Source: an uncultured Ruminiclostridium sp.
Lineage (GTDB): Bacteria > Bacillota > Clostridia > Oscillospirales > Ruminococcaceae
Length of the DNA stretch: 13,443 nucleotides
Reading direction: 5' to 3'
Assembly (NCBI GenBank): GCA_934462775.1
Contig: CAKSIR010000057.1
Location: 1 to 13,443, forward strand
Positions 6,551 to 13,443 of the stretch are shown piece by piece. Every line of letters begins with the position of its first letter. Position 1 is the stretch's first letter. The translations under genes and the position numbers were made by a program. A model generated the notes under the pieces. The model searched no databases. It was not told where the DNA came from and saw only the letters and a program-made list of their open reading frames with translations.

Positions 6551-7705
6551 TTATTCTTTATATGCCTTTGCAACTGCGTCAGCAACCGCAAGTGCTACCT
6601 TTTTATTAAGCGGACTTGCAATAATATTTTCAGGTGTGATTTCGTCATCTGGAATAACCTGTGCAATCGCATAAGCAGCCGCCGTTTTCATTTCCTCGGT
6701 GATTGCCTTTGCGCCTACGCTCAGCGCGCCCTTGAAAAGTCCGGGGAACACAAGCACGTTATTGATCTGGTTCGGGAAGTCGCTTCTTCCTGTGCCTACG
6801 ACAAATGCGCCTGCCGCCTTTGCTTCGTCAGGCATAATTTCGGGAGTAGGATTGGCCATTGCGAAAACAATCGGCTTATCAGCCATTGACTGCACCATTT
6901 CTCTTGAAACAAGACCTGGCTTAGATACGCCTACAAACGCGTCTGCGCCTGCCATCGCCTCTGCAAGACCGCCTTTTCTGCTGTGCTTGTTGGATACCTT
7001 GGAAATAGCTGCGTGAGCAGGGTTTTCGTAGGTATCATCTCTGTTTATAATGCCGCATAGGTCAACCATTATTAAATCGCCTATTCCAAGCGAAAGCAGG
7101 AATGTGCCGATGGCAATACCCGCCGCGCCTGCGCCGTTGATTACAACCGTCATGTCGGAAAGCTTCTTGCCTGCGCACTTTGCAGCGTTAATTAGCGCTG
7201 CGCCGACAACAACCGCCGTACCGTGCTGATCGTCGTGGAATACGGGAATATCAAGCTTTTCCTTAAGCTTCTTTTCAATTTCAAAGCATCTCGGTGCAGC
7301 AATATCCTCAAGATTGATACCGCCGAAGCTGTCGCTGATAAGCTCAATCGTCCTTACAATTTCATCAACGTCCTTGCTTTTTATGCAAAGTGGGAATGCG
7401 TCAACGTCTGCAAATTCCTTAAACAGGCAGCATTTTCCCTCCATAACGGGCATACCTGCCAGTCCGCCTATATCGCCAAGACCAAGTACAGCCGTACCGT
7501 CCGTAATTACGGCAACCATGTTCCTGCGGCGTGTGAGCTTGTATGAAAGGGACGGGTCCTTCTGAATTTCAAGGCACGCCTGTGCAACGCCTGGCGTGTA
7601 CGCAAGAGATAAATCCTCTCTTGTTTCAATCTTCGCTCTTGAAACTACTTCGATTTTTCCCTGCCATTCGTAATGCTTTTTCAGCGATTCTTCTTTGATA
7701 TCCAT
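6551..7705 (-). CDS. NAD(P)-dependent malic enzyme (short form)
   Basis: Oxidatively decarboxylates L-malate to pyruvate and CO2 with reduction of NAD(P), linking C4 acids to pyruvate. The 384 residues match the short bacterial form, without the C-terminal phosphotransacetylase-like domain of MaeB. Visible sites: Y36 in SLAYTPGVA (catalytic Tyr), ITDGTAVLGLGDIGG at 67-81, K91 in MEGKCCLFK (catalytic Lys), metal ligands E133-D134 in NLEDIAAP and D158 in FHDDQHGTA, and the Rossmann GAGAAG at 191-196. D215 at the end of the second Rossmann strand would suit NAD, but cofactor choice is not settled from sequence. AAGGAC precedes the ATG. It is second in its operon, 11 bp after the PHP gene. Confidence 0.95.
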   Translation of the reverse strand: MDIKEESLKKHYEWQGKIEVVSRAKIETREDLSLAYTPGVAQACLEIQKDPSLSYKLTRRRNMVAVITDGTAVLGLGDIGGLAGMPVMEGKCCLFKEFADVDAFPLCIKSKDVDEIVRTIELISDSFGGINLEDIAAPRCFEIEKKLKEKLDIPVFHDDQHGTAVVVGAALINAAKCAGKKLSDMTVVINGAGAAGIAIGTFLLSLGIGDLIMVDLCGIINRDDTYENPAHAAISKVSNKHSRKGGLAEAMAGADAFVGVSKPGLVSREMVQSMADKPIVFAMANPTPEIMPDEAKAAGAFVVGTGRSDFPNQINNVLVFPGLFKGALSVGAKAITEEMKTAAAYAIAQVIPDDEITPENIIASPLNKKVALAVADAVAKAYKE

Positions 7706-7716
7706 TTCTTTAGTCC

Positions 7717-8559
7717 TTACTTTTTAAAATTTAATATTCTGTCAAGCGATTCCTGCGGCGTCAAATTATATCCGATTGAAATCGGGTAATGATTATAAAA
7801 TCCGTGGAAATCGGAACCGCCTGTCGTTATCAGATTATGTTTCTTCGCAATCTCCAGCAAACGTTCTTCATCGCCATCTTTAAGGCTCTGGTGCCATACC
7901 TCAACGCCGTCGATTTTTCCCGCAGCGCCAAGCTCGTCAACCAAATCAAAGTTGTCGTAAACTCTCGGATGAGCGACAACCGCAATTCCCCCTGCGGAAT
8001 GTATCAGCTCAAGCACAAAATGCACCTCAGGATTGCCCTTTGTTTCACTTGCAACCTCCTCGGCGCAAAGTCCCGTACTGACGTTGAAAAGCTCCTCGTA
8101 AACATCGCCGTAAAGGTCGGTGGTATAACCATAATCCATTAAAGCGTGCATAATGTGACACTTAAAAATGGCCTTGCTGCCTGTTGAATAGCGGACAATG
8201 TTTTCCAGCGTTATAGGATACCTTTCAATAACCTTCAGCGCCATTTTCTTTCCGCGCTGTTTACGGGCTTCACAGGTCCTAAGGCATATGCCCTCAAGAC
8301 GGTCAGGCTTTTTGGGTAAATAGCACAGAATATGCACTTTTGCGTTTCGCTTATCGTCATAGCATGAGAACTCAACCGCAGGAAGTACATTTATTCCATA
8401 GCGATTGCCCAACACTACTGCGCGGGAAATTGACGAAAGATTATCATGATCTGTGATAGCAAGATAATCGATACTGTTTCTTCTCGCCTGAGCGATAACT
8501 TCTTCTATACCAAGAGATCCGTCAGACAGGGTCGTATGGCAATGTAAATCAGCCTTCAT
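7717..8559 (-). CDS. PHP domain metal-dependent phosphoesterase (TrpH/YciV-like)
   Basis: A 280-residue cytoplasmic protein with one complete PHP domain. The metal-binding set is intact: H6 and H8 in DLHCHT, D37-H38 in ITDHD, E63 in VEFSC, H76 in HILCY, H197 in AHP, and D250/H252 in GSDFHG. The central insert (about 80-185) and this set match the TrpH/YciV group, some of which are 5'-3' exonucleases acting on short RNA/DNA or on 3',5'-bisphosphonucleotides; the substrate here is unknown. GAGGTGA lies 5 nt before the ATG. It is the first gene of a four-gene minus-strand cluster and has a long leader. Confidence 0.92.
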   Translation of the reverse strand: MKADLHCHTTLSDGSLGIEEVIAQARRNSIDYLAITDHDNLSSISRAVVLGNRYGINVLPAVEFSCYDDKRNAKVHILCYLPKKPDRLEGICLRTCEARKQRGKKMALKVIERYPITLENIVRYSTGSKAIFKCHIMHALMDYGYTTDLYGDVYEELFNVSTGLCAEEVASETKGNPEVHFVLELIHSAGGIAVVAHPRVYDNFDLVDELGAAGKIDGVEVWHQSLKDGDEERLLEIAKKHNLITTGGSDFHGFYNHYPISIGYNLTPQESLDRILNFKK

Positions 8560-8756
8560 GTGTCACCTCGTAAAATATTTTTACAGCAGCCTCAGAAACT
8601 GCCGCAATACCACAGACATTAAGCCATTTCACAAAAACCCTTCGACCTGCCCTAATCCTCTGCCGGATTTTTATGGAATATAGCTAAAAAATCCTGATTT
8701 GCTTAATGCATATTGCTTTGTTTTGGGGGTGCTTTTGATAAATTGTAAAGTTTATC
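8560..8756 (-). other. Long untranslated leader of the PHP operon
   Basis: About 195 nt separate the predicted transcription start from the PHP start codon, with no gene and no riboswitch class I can recognise. Local pairings are visible: GGATTTTT with AAAAATCC (8664-8692 region), and GCAG with CTGC around 8585-8602 just before the Shine-Dalgarno. These may be a structured leader or chance. Confidence 0.35.
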
Positions 8757-8757
8757 A
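8736..8757. repeat. Perfect 7-bp inverted repeat at the PHP operon start site
   Basis: TGATAAA (8736-8742) and TTTATCA (8751-8757) flank an 8-bp spacer. The element begins right after the -10 box of the PHP promoter, so it covers the expected start of transcription, a common place for a repressor operator. No regulator in the window is an obvious partner. Confidence 0.45.
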
Positions 8758-8762
8758 TAACA

Positions 8763-8791
8763 ATTATATCACTTTTTGTTGAAAAAAGCAA
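8763..8791 (-). promoter_or_regulatory. Extended -10 promoter of the PHP-malic enzyme operon
   Basis: On the minus strand TGATATAAT (8763-8771) is a perfect extended -10, with TTGCTT (8786-8791) 17 bp upstream as a weak -35. Start of transcription is expected near 8756. The -35 overlaps the T-run of the upstream gene terminator. Confidence 0.72.
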
Positions 8792-8827
8792 TAGCAGAGC
8801 GAAATTTTTAGCTTTGTCCGCTCTGCT
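8782..8827 (-). terminator. Likely rho-independent terminator of the DUF624 gene
   Basis: A perfect 9-bp stem (8793-8801 with 8819-8827; AGCAGAGCG) has a 17-nt loop, followed on the minus strand by ATTGC and then six T residues (8782-8787). It begins 24 nt past the stop of the DUF624 gene. The 5-nt gap before the T-run and long loop make it weaker than the other two terminators. Confidence 0.68.
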
Positions 8828-8851
8828 GAAATATATGAATTGATTTGTTCG

Positions 8852-9661
8852 TTAATGAATGATTTTGCCGTGAGCCTTGGTTTTTACCTTTACCGGCTCT
8901 TCCTTGCCGCCCATATCCTCAAATACTGCTTCTTCATTTTCGTCCTCGGACGGAAGCTCCGGATTGCGCTCTCCTCTTGATTCGTAGTATGGGTTAATGA
9001 TTGCCTTAGTGATAACCGGATAGCTGTTGAACACGATAATAAACGACATCCAAGCAAACGGAATAAGCGGCAGAACAAGCATTGAATATGGGTAAAACAG
9101 CACAAACACCGTAATTATCGCAACGCATACAATCAGCGTGATGATGTTGTTCTTAAGCCCTATTACAACCAGCTTCATGGAATTCTTGATTATAGCGCTT
9201 ACGCTGAGGTTAAGTGATACAATCTGTAAATATATATAAAAGTGCATCATAAACACAAAGGCAGCGGTTGCAACCGTTACCGCCATAAGTATCATATTCT
9301 GCATTCCCGAATCCATATTCAGCAGATTATCATAATAGTACATAGCAAACCCGAAACAGCCAATGAACAATACGTCTGCAATCCCAACTCCTATGGACTG
9401 TCTGAAATTCTTCTTGAATGCGTCCCAGAAATCGTGCCAGATAAAGATAGGCTTTTCAAGAACGAACCTCCTCATAAGCTGAGTCATTGCGGCAGTTGCA
9501 GGTCCAAATGTAACAATCGGCAGACAGAAAATCAGATACAGCGCGTTTATACAGAAGAATTTCCAGAACTTTCTTGCAAAAAGCTCCCAGAATTTAAAGA
9601 AAGGCTTTTTTTTCGGTCCGCCTTTCGCAACGCCTGCGCCGGCTTTATTATAGTTAAACAA
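8852..9661 (-). CDS. DUF624 (YesL-like) membrane protein
   Basis: An integral membrane protein of about 269 residues in the YesL/DUF624 family, which is common in Bacillota near carbohydrate-uptake genes; its function is not established. The opening FNYNKAGAGVAKGGPKKKPFFKFWE and the block LIFCLPIVTFGPATAAM are the parts by which I recognise it. Hydrophobic segments lie near 34-52, 90-110, 123-148, 171-190 and 193-212; the C-terminal 45 residues are charged (acidic then basic) and probably cytoplasmic. I choose the TTG at 9661 because AAGGAG is 8 nt upstream; the longer frame begins with GTG at 9670, but that codon overlaps the same Shine-Dalgarno and so cannot use it. It is monocistronic and divergent from cas3. 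Confidence 0.86.
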   Translation of the reverse strand: MFNYNKAGAGVAKGGPKKKPFFKFWELFARKFWKFFCINALYLIFCLPIVTFGPATAAMTQLMRRFVLEKPIFIWHDFWDAFKKNFRQSIGVGIADVLFIGCFGFAMYYYDNLLNMDSGMQNMILMAVTVATAAFVFMMHFYIYLQIVSLNLSVSAIIKNSMKLVVIGLKNNIITLIVCVAIITVFVLFYPYSMLVLPLIPFAWMSFIIVFNSYPVITKAIINPYYESRGERNPELPSEDENEEAVFEDMGGKEEPVKVKTKAHGKIIH

Positions 9662-9690
9662 AAACGTCACTCCTTAACACAATTTCTCTT

Positions 9691-9719
9691 ATTATACATC
9701 ATTTTGTATTTTTGTGCAA
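9691..9719 (-). promoter_or_regulatory. Promoter of the DUF624 gene
   Basis: On the minus strand TATAAT (9691-9696) is a perfect -10, with TTGCAC (9714-9719) 17 bp upstream as a partial -35. Start of transcription would be near 9684, a leader of about 22 nt. Confidence 0.68.
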
Positions 9720-9758
9720 TATCTCAAGTGTGAAAATTGGCTGAAATAGATGATGTTG

Positions 9759-9840
9759 ATTGTGTCAGCCGCGGTATTGGGTGTTAAATCTATATTTTGA
9801 CACAATTCGACAAATTTCGACTAAACAATGTTGTCGAATT
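9759..9840. repeat. Two nested inverted repeats upstream of the cas promoter
   Basis: ATTGTGTCA (9759-9767) is inverted at 9798-9806, and AATTCGACAA (9804-9813) is inverted at 9831-9840; both are perfect, and they share the bases 9804-9806. TTCGAC also recurs in direct orientation 10 bp apart (9807 and 9817). The second palindrome ends 14 bp before the -35 of the cas promoter, so this is a plausible regulator-binding site. No CRISPR repeat is present here. Confidence 0.55.
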
Positions 9841-9853
9841 TAGCTATAATTTA

Positions 9854-9882
9854 TTGACATAAGGTAAGTTTATTGATAAAAT
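9854..9882 (+). promoter_or_regulatory. Strong promoter of the cas operon
   Basis: A perfect -35 TTGACA (9854-9859), a 17-bp spacer and an extended -10 TGA-TAAAAT (9874-9882). Start of transcription is near 9889, leaving a leader of about 25 nt before cas3. A second TATAAT at 9845-9850, with TAAACA 17 bp upstream, could be an additional weaker promoter that overlaps the inverted repeat. Confidence 0.82.
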
Positions 9883-9913
9883 AGATATATTAACCATTTT
9901 AAAGGATAATAAA

Positions 9914-12556
9914 TTGAAAAATATATATTATATGGCAGCAAAAAGCTGCCGTGACGATAAAACAAAATGGCTTCCCTTTCCTGTTCATTCGGAGGATACG
10001 GCGGGAATTGCCGTTTTGCTGTTTCAAAAATGGCTGTCAGAAGCCGCAAGAAACTACATAAGCCGTTCGCTAAGCACCTGTTTCGATCGGGAGCAAAACG
10101 AGATTGCCGCCTGCAATTTCTGCAAATTTATATCCCTGACGCACGACATAGGAAAACTTACTCCTGCGTTTCAGAGCAAAATTTCTCCCAATATCGAAAA
10201 TCACACTGACCTGCTGTCAAGCAACGGGTTTGACCTTTCAATGCTGACCCATACCGCACAATCTCCGCATAATGTTGCAGGACAGTACATTCTTGAAAGC
10301 CGATTCGGCATTCCCGAGGAGATTTCGATTATTGTCGGCGCACATCACGGCGGCTGTTCCTATGACGTTTCCGAGCAGGAAGGCTTTCCCTCCAACTATT
10401 ACGGATATAAAAGCGCGGACAAGGAAAAGTGGAACGGGCTTCGCAGTCAGTGGCTCGAATATGCGCTTGCCAAATCGGGATTTTCCGATGTAAAAAGCCT
10501 GCCGATACCTGATGTCAAGGTGCAGATGATTCTCACAGGGCTGCTTATAATGAGCGACTGGATTGCAAGCAACACAGACTATTTTCCATATATAGACATT
10601 GACTGCATCGTCGACGAGGAAACGCTTCAAGCGCGGGTAAAAAACGCATGGAAAAAGCTTTCGCTAACTGAAAGCTGGTACGCCGAAAAAGCAGCGGATA
10701 ACCGCAGCTTTTTCGAAAGCCGCTTTTCGTTTGAGCCAAACTCCGTTCAGACTGCATTTATGAATGCGGTAAATGAAAATATGGCTCCAGGTATCTATAT
10801 ACTTGAAGCCCCTATGGGCATAGGAAAAACCGAAGCCGCCCTTTCCGCAGCCGAAATACTGGCGGCTAAATTCGGGTACGGAGGAATGTTTTTCGGACTT
10901 CCGACCCAGGCAACCGCAAACGGCATTTTTGACCGCATACTCAAATGGTCCGAGGGCTGTGACGATGAACAGCATTCCATACGCCTTGCTCACGGAATGA
11001 CCGACCTTAACGATGAATACCGCGAAATCTTTCACGGAAAAGCTGACGATTCCGCCGACAGCATTATAGTGCATGAATGGTTCGAGGGACGTAAGCAAGC
11101 GCTGCTCTCGGATTTTGTAGTTGCAACGGTGGATCAGTTTCTGCTTGCGTCGCTTATGCAAAAGCACGTTATGTTAAGACACCTCGGACTTATAGGCAAG
11201 GTGGTTATCATTGACGAATGTCATGCATACGACGCATACATGAACGTCTATCTTGACAGAACGCTTAAATGGATGAGCGCTTACAGGGTTACTGTGATAA
11301 TATTGTCCGCTACTCTCCCTCCTCAAAGACGAATTGAACTCATAAAAGCATACACGGGCAGCGAGCCGGATTTTGACGCAAAAAAGCTTGCTTATCCCGT
11401 TCTGACATGGACAAGCGGTTCATGTATCAAGCAAGAGGAAATCGTATCAGATTCCGCCGCGAAAAGGATTACGGTTACTCACATTGACGAATCGGATATT
11501 GCAAACCGACTTGAAGCAAAGTTATCAGACGGCGGCTGCGCGGCGGTAATTGTAAATTCTGTCCTGTATGCGCAAAGGCTTACCGAGCTGATAAAGGCTG
11601 AAATGCCGAAATACAGAGTTATCTGCTTTCATAGCCGTTTCATTTCAACCGACCGTGCAGAAACAGAAAAGCTGCTTATGACGCTGGTTGGAAAAAAATC
11701 CAATGAATTGCAGCGCGACAGACTGATAGTTGTCGGAACGCAAGTGCTTGAACAATCCCTTGACGTAGACTTTGACTACATAATTACAGAGCTTTGCCCT
11801 ATGGATTTGCTGCTGCAAAGGTCAGGCAGACTGCATCGTCACAAGCGCACAAGACCCTTACCGCTGCAAAACGCCGAGCTTTCCGTTCTTAAGCCGTCCG
11901 ACAGCGGAATTAAAAGCGTATACAGTCCGTGGATATTGTCAAGGACAGCTCAGAGCCTGCCATCGGAATTGGACATTCCGTCATGTATACCTACGCTGGT
12001 AAGCAAGGTTTACAGCGAGCCTGACGACGCGGAGGCGCTCAGCGATGAATACATCGAATTTCGCAATCAGATAAAAACAAAAAAGCAAAAAGCGTCGAAA
12101 TACTGCATTAAATCAAACAAGCTGAACAGCAGCAGGAACAATACAATTGCAGATTTTCTGGACGTTGGCGAGGCAAATAACGACTCCGACGCAGAGGCGG
12201 CAGTCAGAGATACCGAAGACACAATTGAAGTGCTCGTTCTTGTTAAGGAAAGCGAAATCAATTATACCACTTTCTCAAGAAAAGTCACTTTCGATATTAC
12301 AAGCAGCCTCAGCGACAAAGAGGCGGAGAAAATCGCTAAGGAAAGGCTCAGACTGCCGATATATTTCAGCAAATACCGTTACAGGGAAACACTGAAGGCT
12401 CTTCAGGCAATGCCTGAACGGTGGCGAGATTCAAAATGGCTCAAAGGCGAGCTGCTGCTTTTGCTTGACGGCGATAATCAAGCCGAAATATCCGAAAAAA
12501 TCCTTCGTTACAGCAGTGAACGGGGACTTGAAATATTTAATAAGGAACAGGAGTGA
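9914..12556 (+). CDS. cas3: CRISPR-associated helicase-nuclease Cas3 (type I, I-E context)
   Basis: Cas3 is recruited by Cascade after R-loop formation, nicks the displaced DNA strand with its HD nuclease and unwinds and degrades DNA 3'-5' with its ATP-driven SF2 helicase. All 880 residues are present. HD domain (about 15-235): H25 in PVHSED, H77-D78 in LTHDIGK, H113 or H119, H144-H145 in GAHHG, and D215. Helicase: motif I APMGIGKT 299-306, motif II DECH 434-437, motif III SAT 465-467, motif V GTQVLEQSLDVD 608-619 and motif VI QRSGRLHRH 635-643. A C-terminal domain fills about 690-880. The start is TTG, with AAAGGA 7 nt upstream; the first ATG is at codon 7. The length equals that of E. coli I-E Cas3. 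No disabling change is visible. Confidence 0.97.
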   Translation: MKNIYYMAAKSCRDDKTKWLPFPVHSEDTAGIAVLLFQKWLSEAARNYISRSLSTCFDREQNEIAACNFCKFISLTHDIGKLTPAFQSKISPNIENHTDLLSSNGFDLSMLTHTAQSPHNVAGQYILESRFGIPEEISIIVGAHHGGCSYDVSEQEGFPSNYYGYKSADKEKWNGLRSQWLEYALAKSGFSDVKSLPIPDVKVQMILTGLLIMSDWIASNTDYFPYIDIDCIVDEETLQARVKNAWKKLSLTESWYAEKAADNRSFFESRFSFEPNSVQTAFMNAVNENMAPGIYILEAPMGIGKTEAALSAAEILAAKFGYGGMFFGLPTQATANGIFDRILKWSEGCDDEQHSIRLAHGMTDLNDEYREIFHGKADDSADSIIVHEWFEGRKQALLSDFVVATVDQFLLASLMQKHVMLRHLGLIGKVVIIDECHAYDAYMNVYLDRTLKWMSAYRVTVIILSATLPPQRRIELIKAYTGSEPDFDAKKLAYPVLTWTSGSCIKQEEIVSDSAAKRITVTHIDESDIANRLEAKLSDGGCAAVIVNSVLYAQRLTELIKAEMPKYRVICFHSRFISTDRAETEKLLMTLVGKKSNELQRDRLIVVGTQVLEQSLDVDFDYIITELCPMDLLLQRSGRLHRHKRTRPLPLQNAELSVLKPSDSGIKSVYSPWILSRTAQSLPSELDIPSCIPTLVSKVYSEPDDAEALSDEYIEFRNQIKTKKQKASKYCIKSNKLNSSRNNTIADFLDVGEANNDSDAEAAVRDTEDTIEVLVLVKESEINYTTFSRKVTFDITSSLSDKEAEKIAKERLRLPIYFSKYRYRETLKALQAMPERWRDSKWLKGELLLLLDGDNQAEISEKILRYSSERGLEIFNKEQE

Positions 12557-12559
12557 AAT

Positions 12560-13443
12560 ATGGAAAGAGAATTTAATTTAGTCGATCAGAAGTGGATTTG
12601 TGTGATGACCGATGATTGCAAAACAGAAATAATCAGTCTGCACGAGCTTTTTCTGAACGCACACAAATATGCGGGTTTGTCAGGTGAAACCAAAACCCAG
12701 GATTTTGCCGTACTGCGTTTCCTGCTTGCAGTTATCTATACCGTTTTTTCAAGATACGACGCCGACGGAAACGAAATTGATACGACAGACGACCCTGATT
12801 GTCTTATTGACAATTGGGAAAAGGTTTTTAAGTCGGGTGCTTTTCCGATTAAGCCTTTTGAAAAATATTTCTCTGTATGGTATGACAGATTCTGGCTTTT
12901 CGATGATAAATACCCGTTTTATCAGTCTAACGCAGTAAAAGGCAAATGCAAAATGAGCAGCACCGCCAAAATGATTGGTTCACTATTTGAGAGCGGAAAT
13001 GGTCCAAGGCTATTTTCTGACCGAAACGATAAAGGCAGGCTGCTTTCGTATCCCGAGGCGGCGCGCTGGCTGCTGCATATCATTTGTTTTGACGATATTG
13101 CAGCAAAAAAACCCACCCCGAAGAGACCATGGGTAGGTAAACTCAATCTGATTGCCATAAAAGGCAGAAACCTTTTTGAAACGCTTATGCTTAACTACAA
13201 TGCAGAATGTGATTCGGAAAACGATGTTTACACAAGCAAGCCATCATGGGAACAGAACAATGAACTGCCCCAATATAACAGAATAATTACTATTCCCGAT
13301 AATCAAGCCGAATTGCTTTCCCTTTTGTCCAGACGAATTTGGCTTAACCGCGAAGACGGAAATGTAAACGGATATTATCTTGCAGGCGGCGATTACTTTG
13401 AGGACGACGAGGTTTTTAATGAGCAAATGACGCTGTGGCGCGG
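12560..13443 (+). CDS. cas8e: Type I-E Cascade large subunit Cas8e/Cse1 (CasA), N-terminal part, cut by window edge
   Basis: Cse1 is the Cascade subunit that recognises the PAM, stabilises target binding and recruits Cas3. 294 codons are open to the window edge with no stop. The start MEREFNLVDQKWICV fits the Cse1 opening FNL-x-D/T-x-W-I-x-V; TQDFAVLRFLLAVIY (about 47-61), the WYDRFWLFDDKYPFYQ block (about 105-120; E. coli has DMFYL...HPFMQ) and PWVGKLNLIAIKGRNLFETLMLN (about 193-215) are further family blocks. AGGAG lies 6 nt before the ATG, and the gene starts 3 nt after cas3, so it is co-transcribed. This gene is what sets the subtype as I-E. The C-terminal helical bundle and the later genes are outside the window. 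Confidence 0.93.
   Translation, partial: MEREFNLVDQKWICVMTDDCKTEIISLHELFLNAHKYAGLSGETKTQDFAVLRFLLAVIYTVFSRYDADGNEIDTTDDPDCLIDNWEKVFKSGAFPIKPFEKYFSVWYDRFWLFDDKYPFYQSNAVKGKCKMSSTAKMIGSLFESGNGPRLFSDRNDKGRLLSYPEAARWLLHIICFDDIAAKKPTPKRPWVGKLNLIAIKGRNLFETLMLNYNAECDSENDVYTSKPSWEQNNELPQYNRIITIPDNQAELLSLLSRRIWLNREDGNVNGYYLAGGDYFEDDEVFNEQMTLWR

Noticed and set aside
8560..8756. PHP leader considered as a known riboswitch (c-di-GMP, TPP, preQ1) or 6S/SRP RNA
   Set aside because: I could not find the conserved cores of these classes by eye; left as an unassigned leader.
9242..9733. 163-codon plus-strand frame opposite the DUF624 gene
   Set aside because: Antisense to a recognisable membrane protein; the translation is low-complexity and ends in the DUF624 promoter region.
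9671..9913. Repeats upstream of cas3 considered as a CRISPR array or leader remnant
   Set aside because: They are palindromic pairs of 9-10 bp with unequal spacing, not 28-37-bp direct repeats with regular spacers, and they do not resemble type I-E repeats.
10664..11167. 167-codon minus-strand frame inside cas3
   Set aside because: Antisense to the conserved Cas3 helicase domain 1; no ribosome binding site and no family features.
12669..13158. Short frames on both strands within the cas8e region
   Set aside because: They overlap a continuous 294-codon frame with Cse1 family blocks; that frame is simply unfinished at the window edge.
1..13443. Mobile elements, tRNA genes or attachment sites bordering the cas locus
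   Set aside because: No transposase, integrase, tRNA-like or terminal-repeat sequences were seen in the window.

Overview
The window looks like chromosome of a low-to-mid GC Gram-positive anaerobe. I place it in the Bacillota, class Clostridia, possibly near Oscillospiraceae/Ruminococcaceae, as an inference from gene content. The pointers are purine-rich Shine-Dalgarno sites before nearly every gene, TTG/GTG starts, sigma-A promoters with extended -10 boxes, a YlmC/YmxH sporulation-type PRC-barrel gene, a clostridial-type TSCPD protein and a DUF624 (YesL-like) membrane protein. All genes up to about 9.66 kb run on the minus strand; the last 3.5 kb run on the plus strand.

Reading from the left: the end of a phosphate-uptake operon (pstC-pstA-pstB, minus, pstB cut by the window edge) has PhoP-box-like repeats upstream. 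Next is a two-gene overlapping operon of a DtxR/MntR-type regulator and a stand-alone HD-GYP phosphodiesterase, with a strong promoter and two TTAG-N6-CTAA palindromes that look like autoregulatory operators. Then comes the translation operon rpsB-tsf, with its own extended -10 promoter and a structured leader. Next is ylmC, then a tight operon of a PHP-domain phosphoesterase, NAD(P)-dependent malic enzyme, a TSCPD-domain protein and ruvX/yqgF. That operon has a roughly 200-nt leader whose promoter abuts the terminator of the next gene, a DUF624 membrane protein.

Divergent from the DUF624 gene, on the plus strand, a CRISPR-Cas operon begins. It starts with a complete HD-helicase Cas3 (880 aa, TTG start), followed 3 nt later by the first 294 codons of a Cas8e/Cse1 (CasA) large subunit, so this is a type I-E effector locus. 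It has a near-consensus promoter (TTGACA, 17 bp, TGA-TAAAAT) and two nested inverted repeats just upstream that could be a control region. No CRISPR array, cas1/cas2 or remaining Cascade genes lie in the window; they are expected to the right.

No clearly new system is proven here. The most interesting items are the DtxR-like regulator that seems to have lost the metal ligands of its family while keeping DtxR-like boxes at its own promoter and being fused by overlap to an HD-GYP enzyme, the control region of the type I-E cas operon, and the long unassigned leader ahead of the PHP gene.
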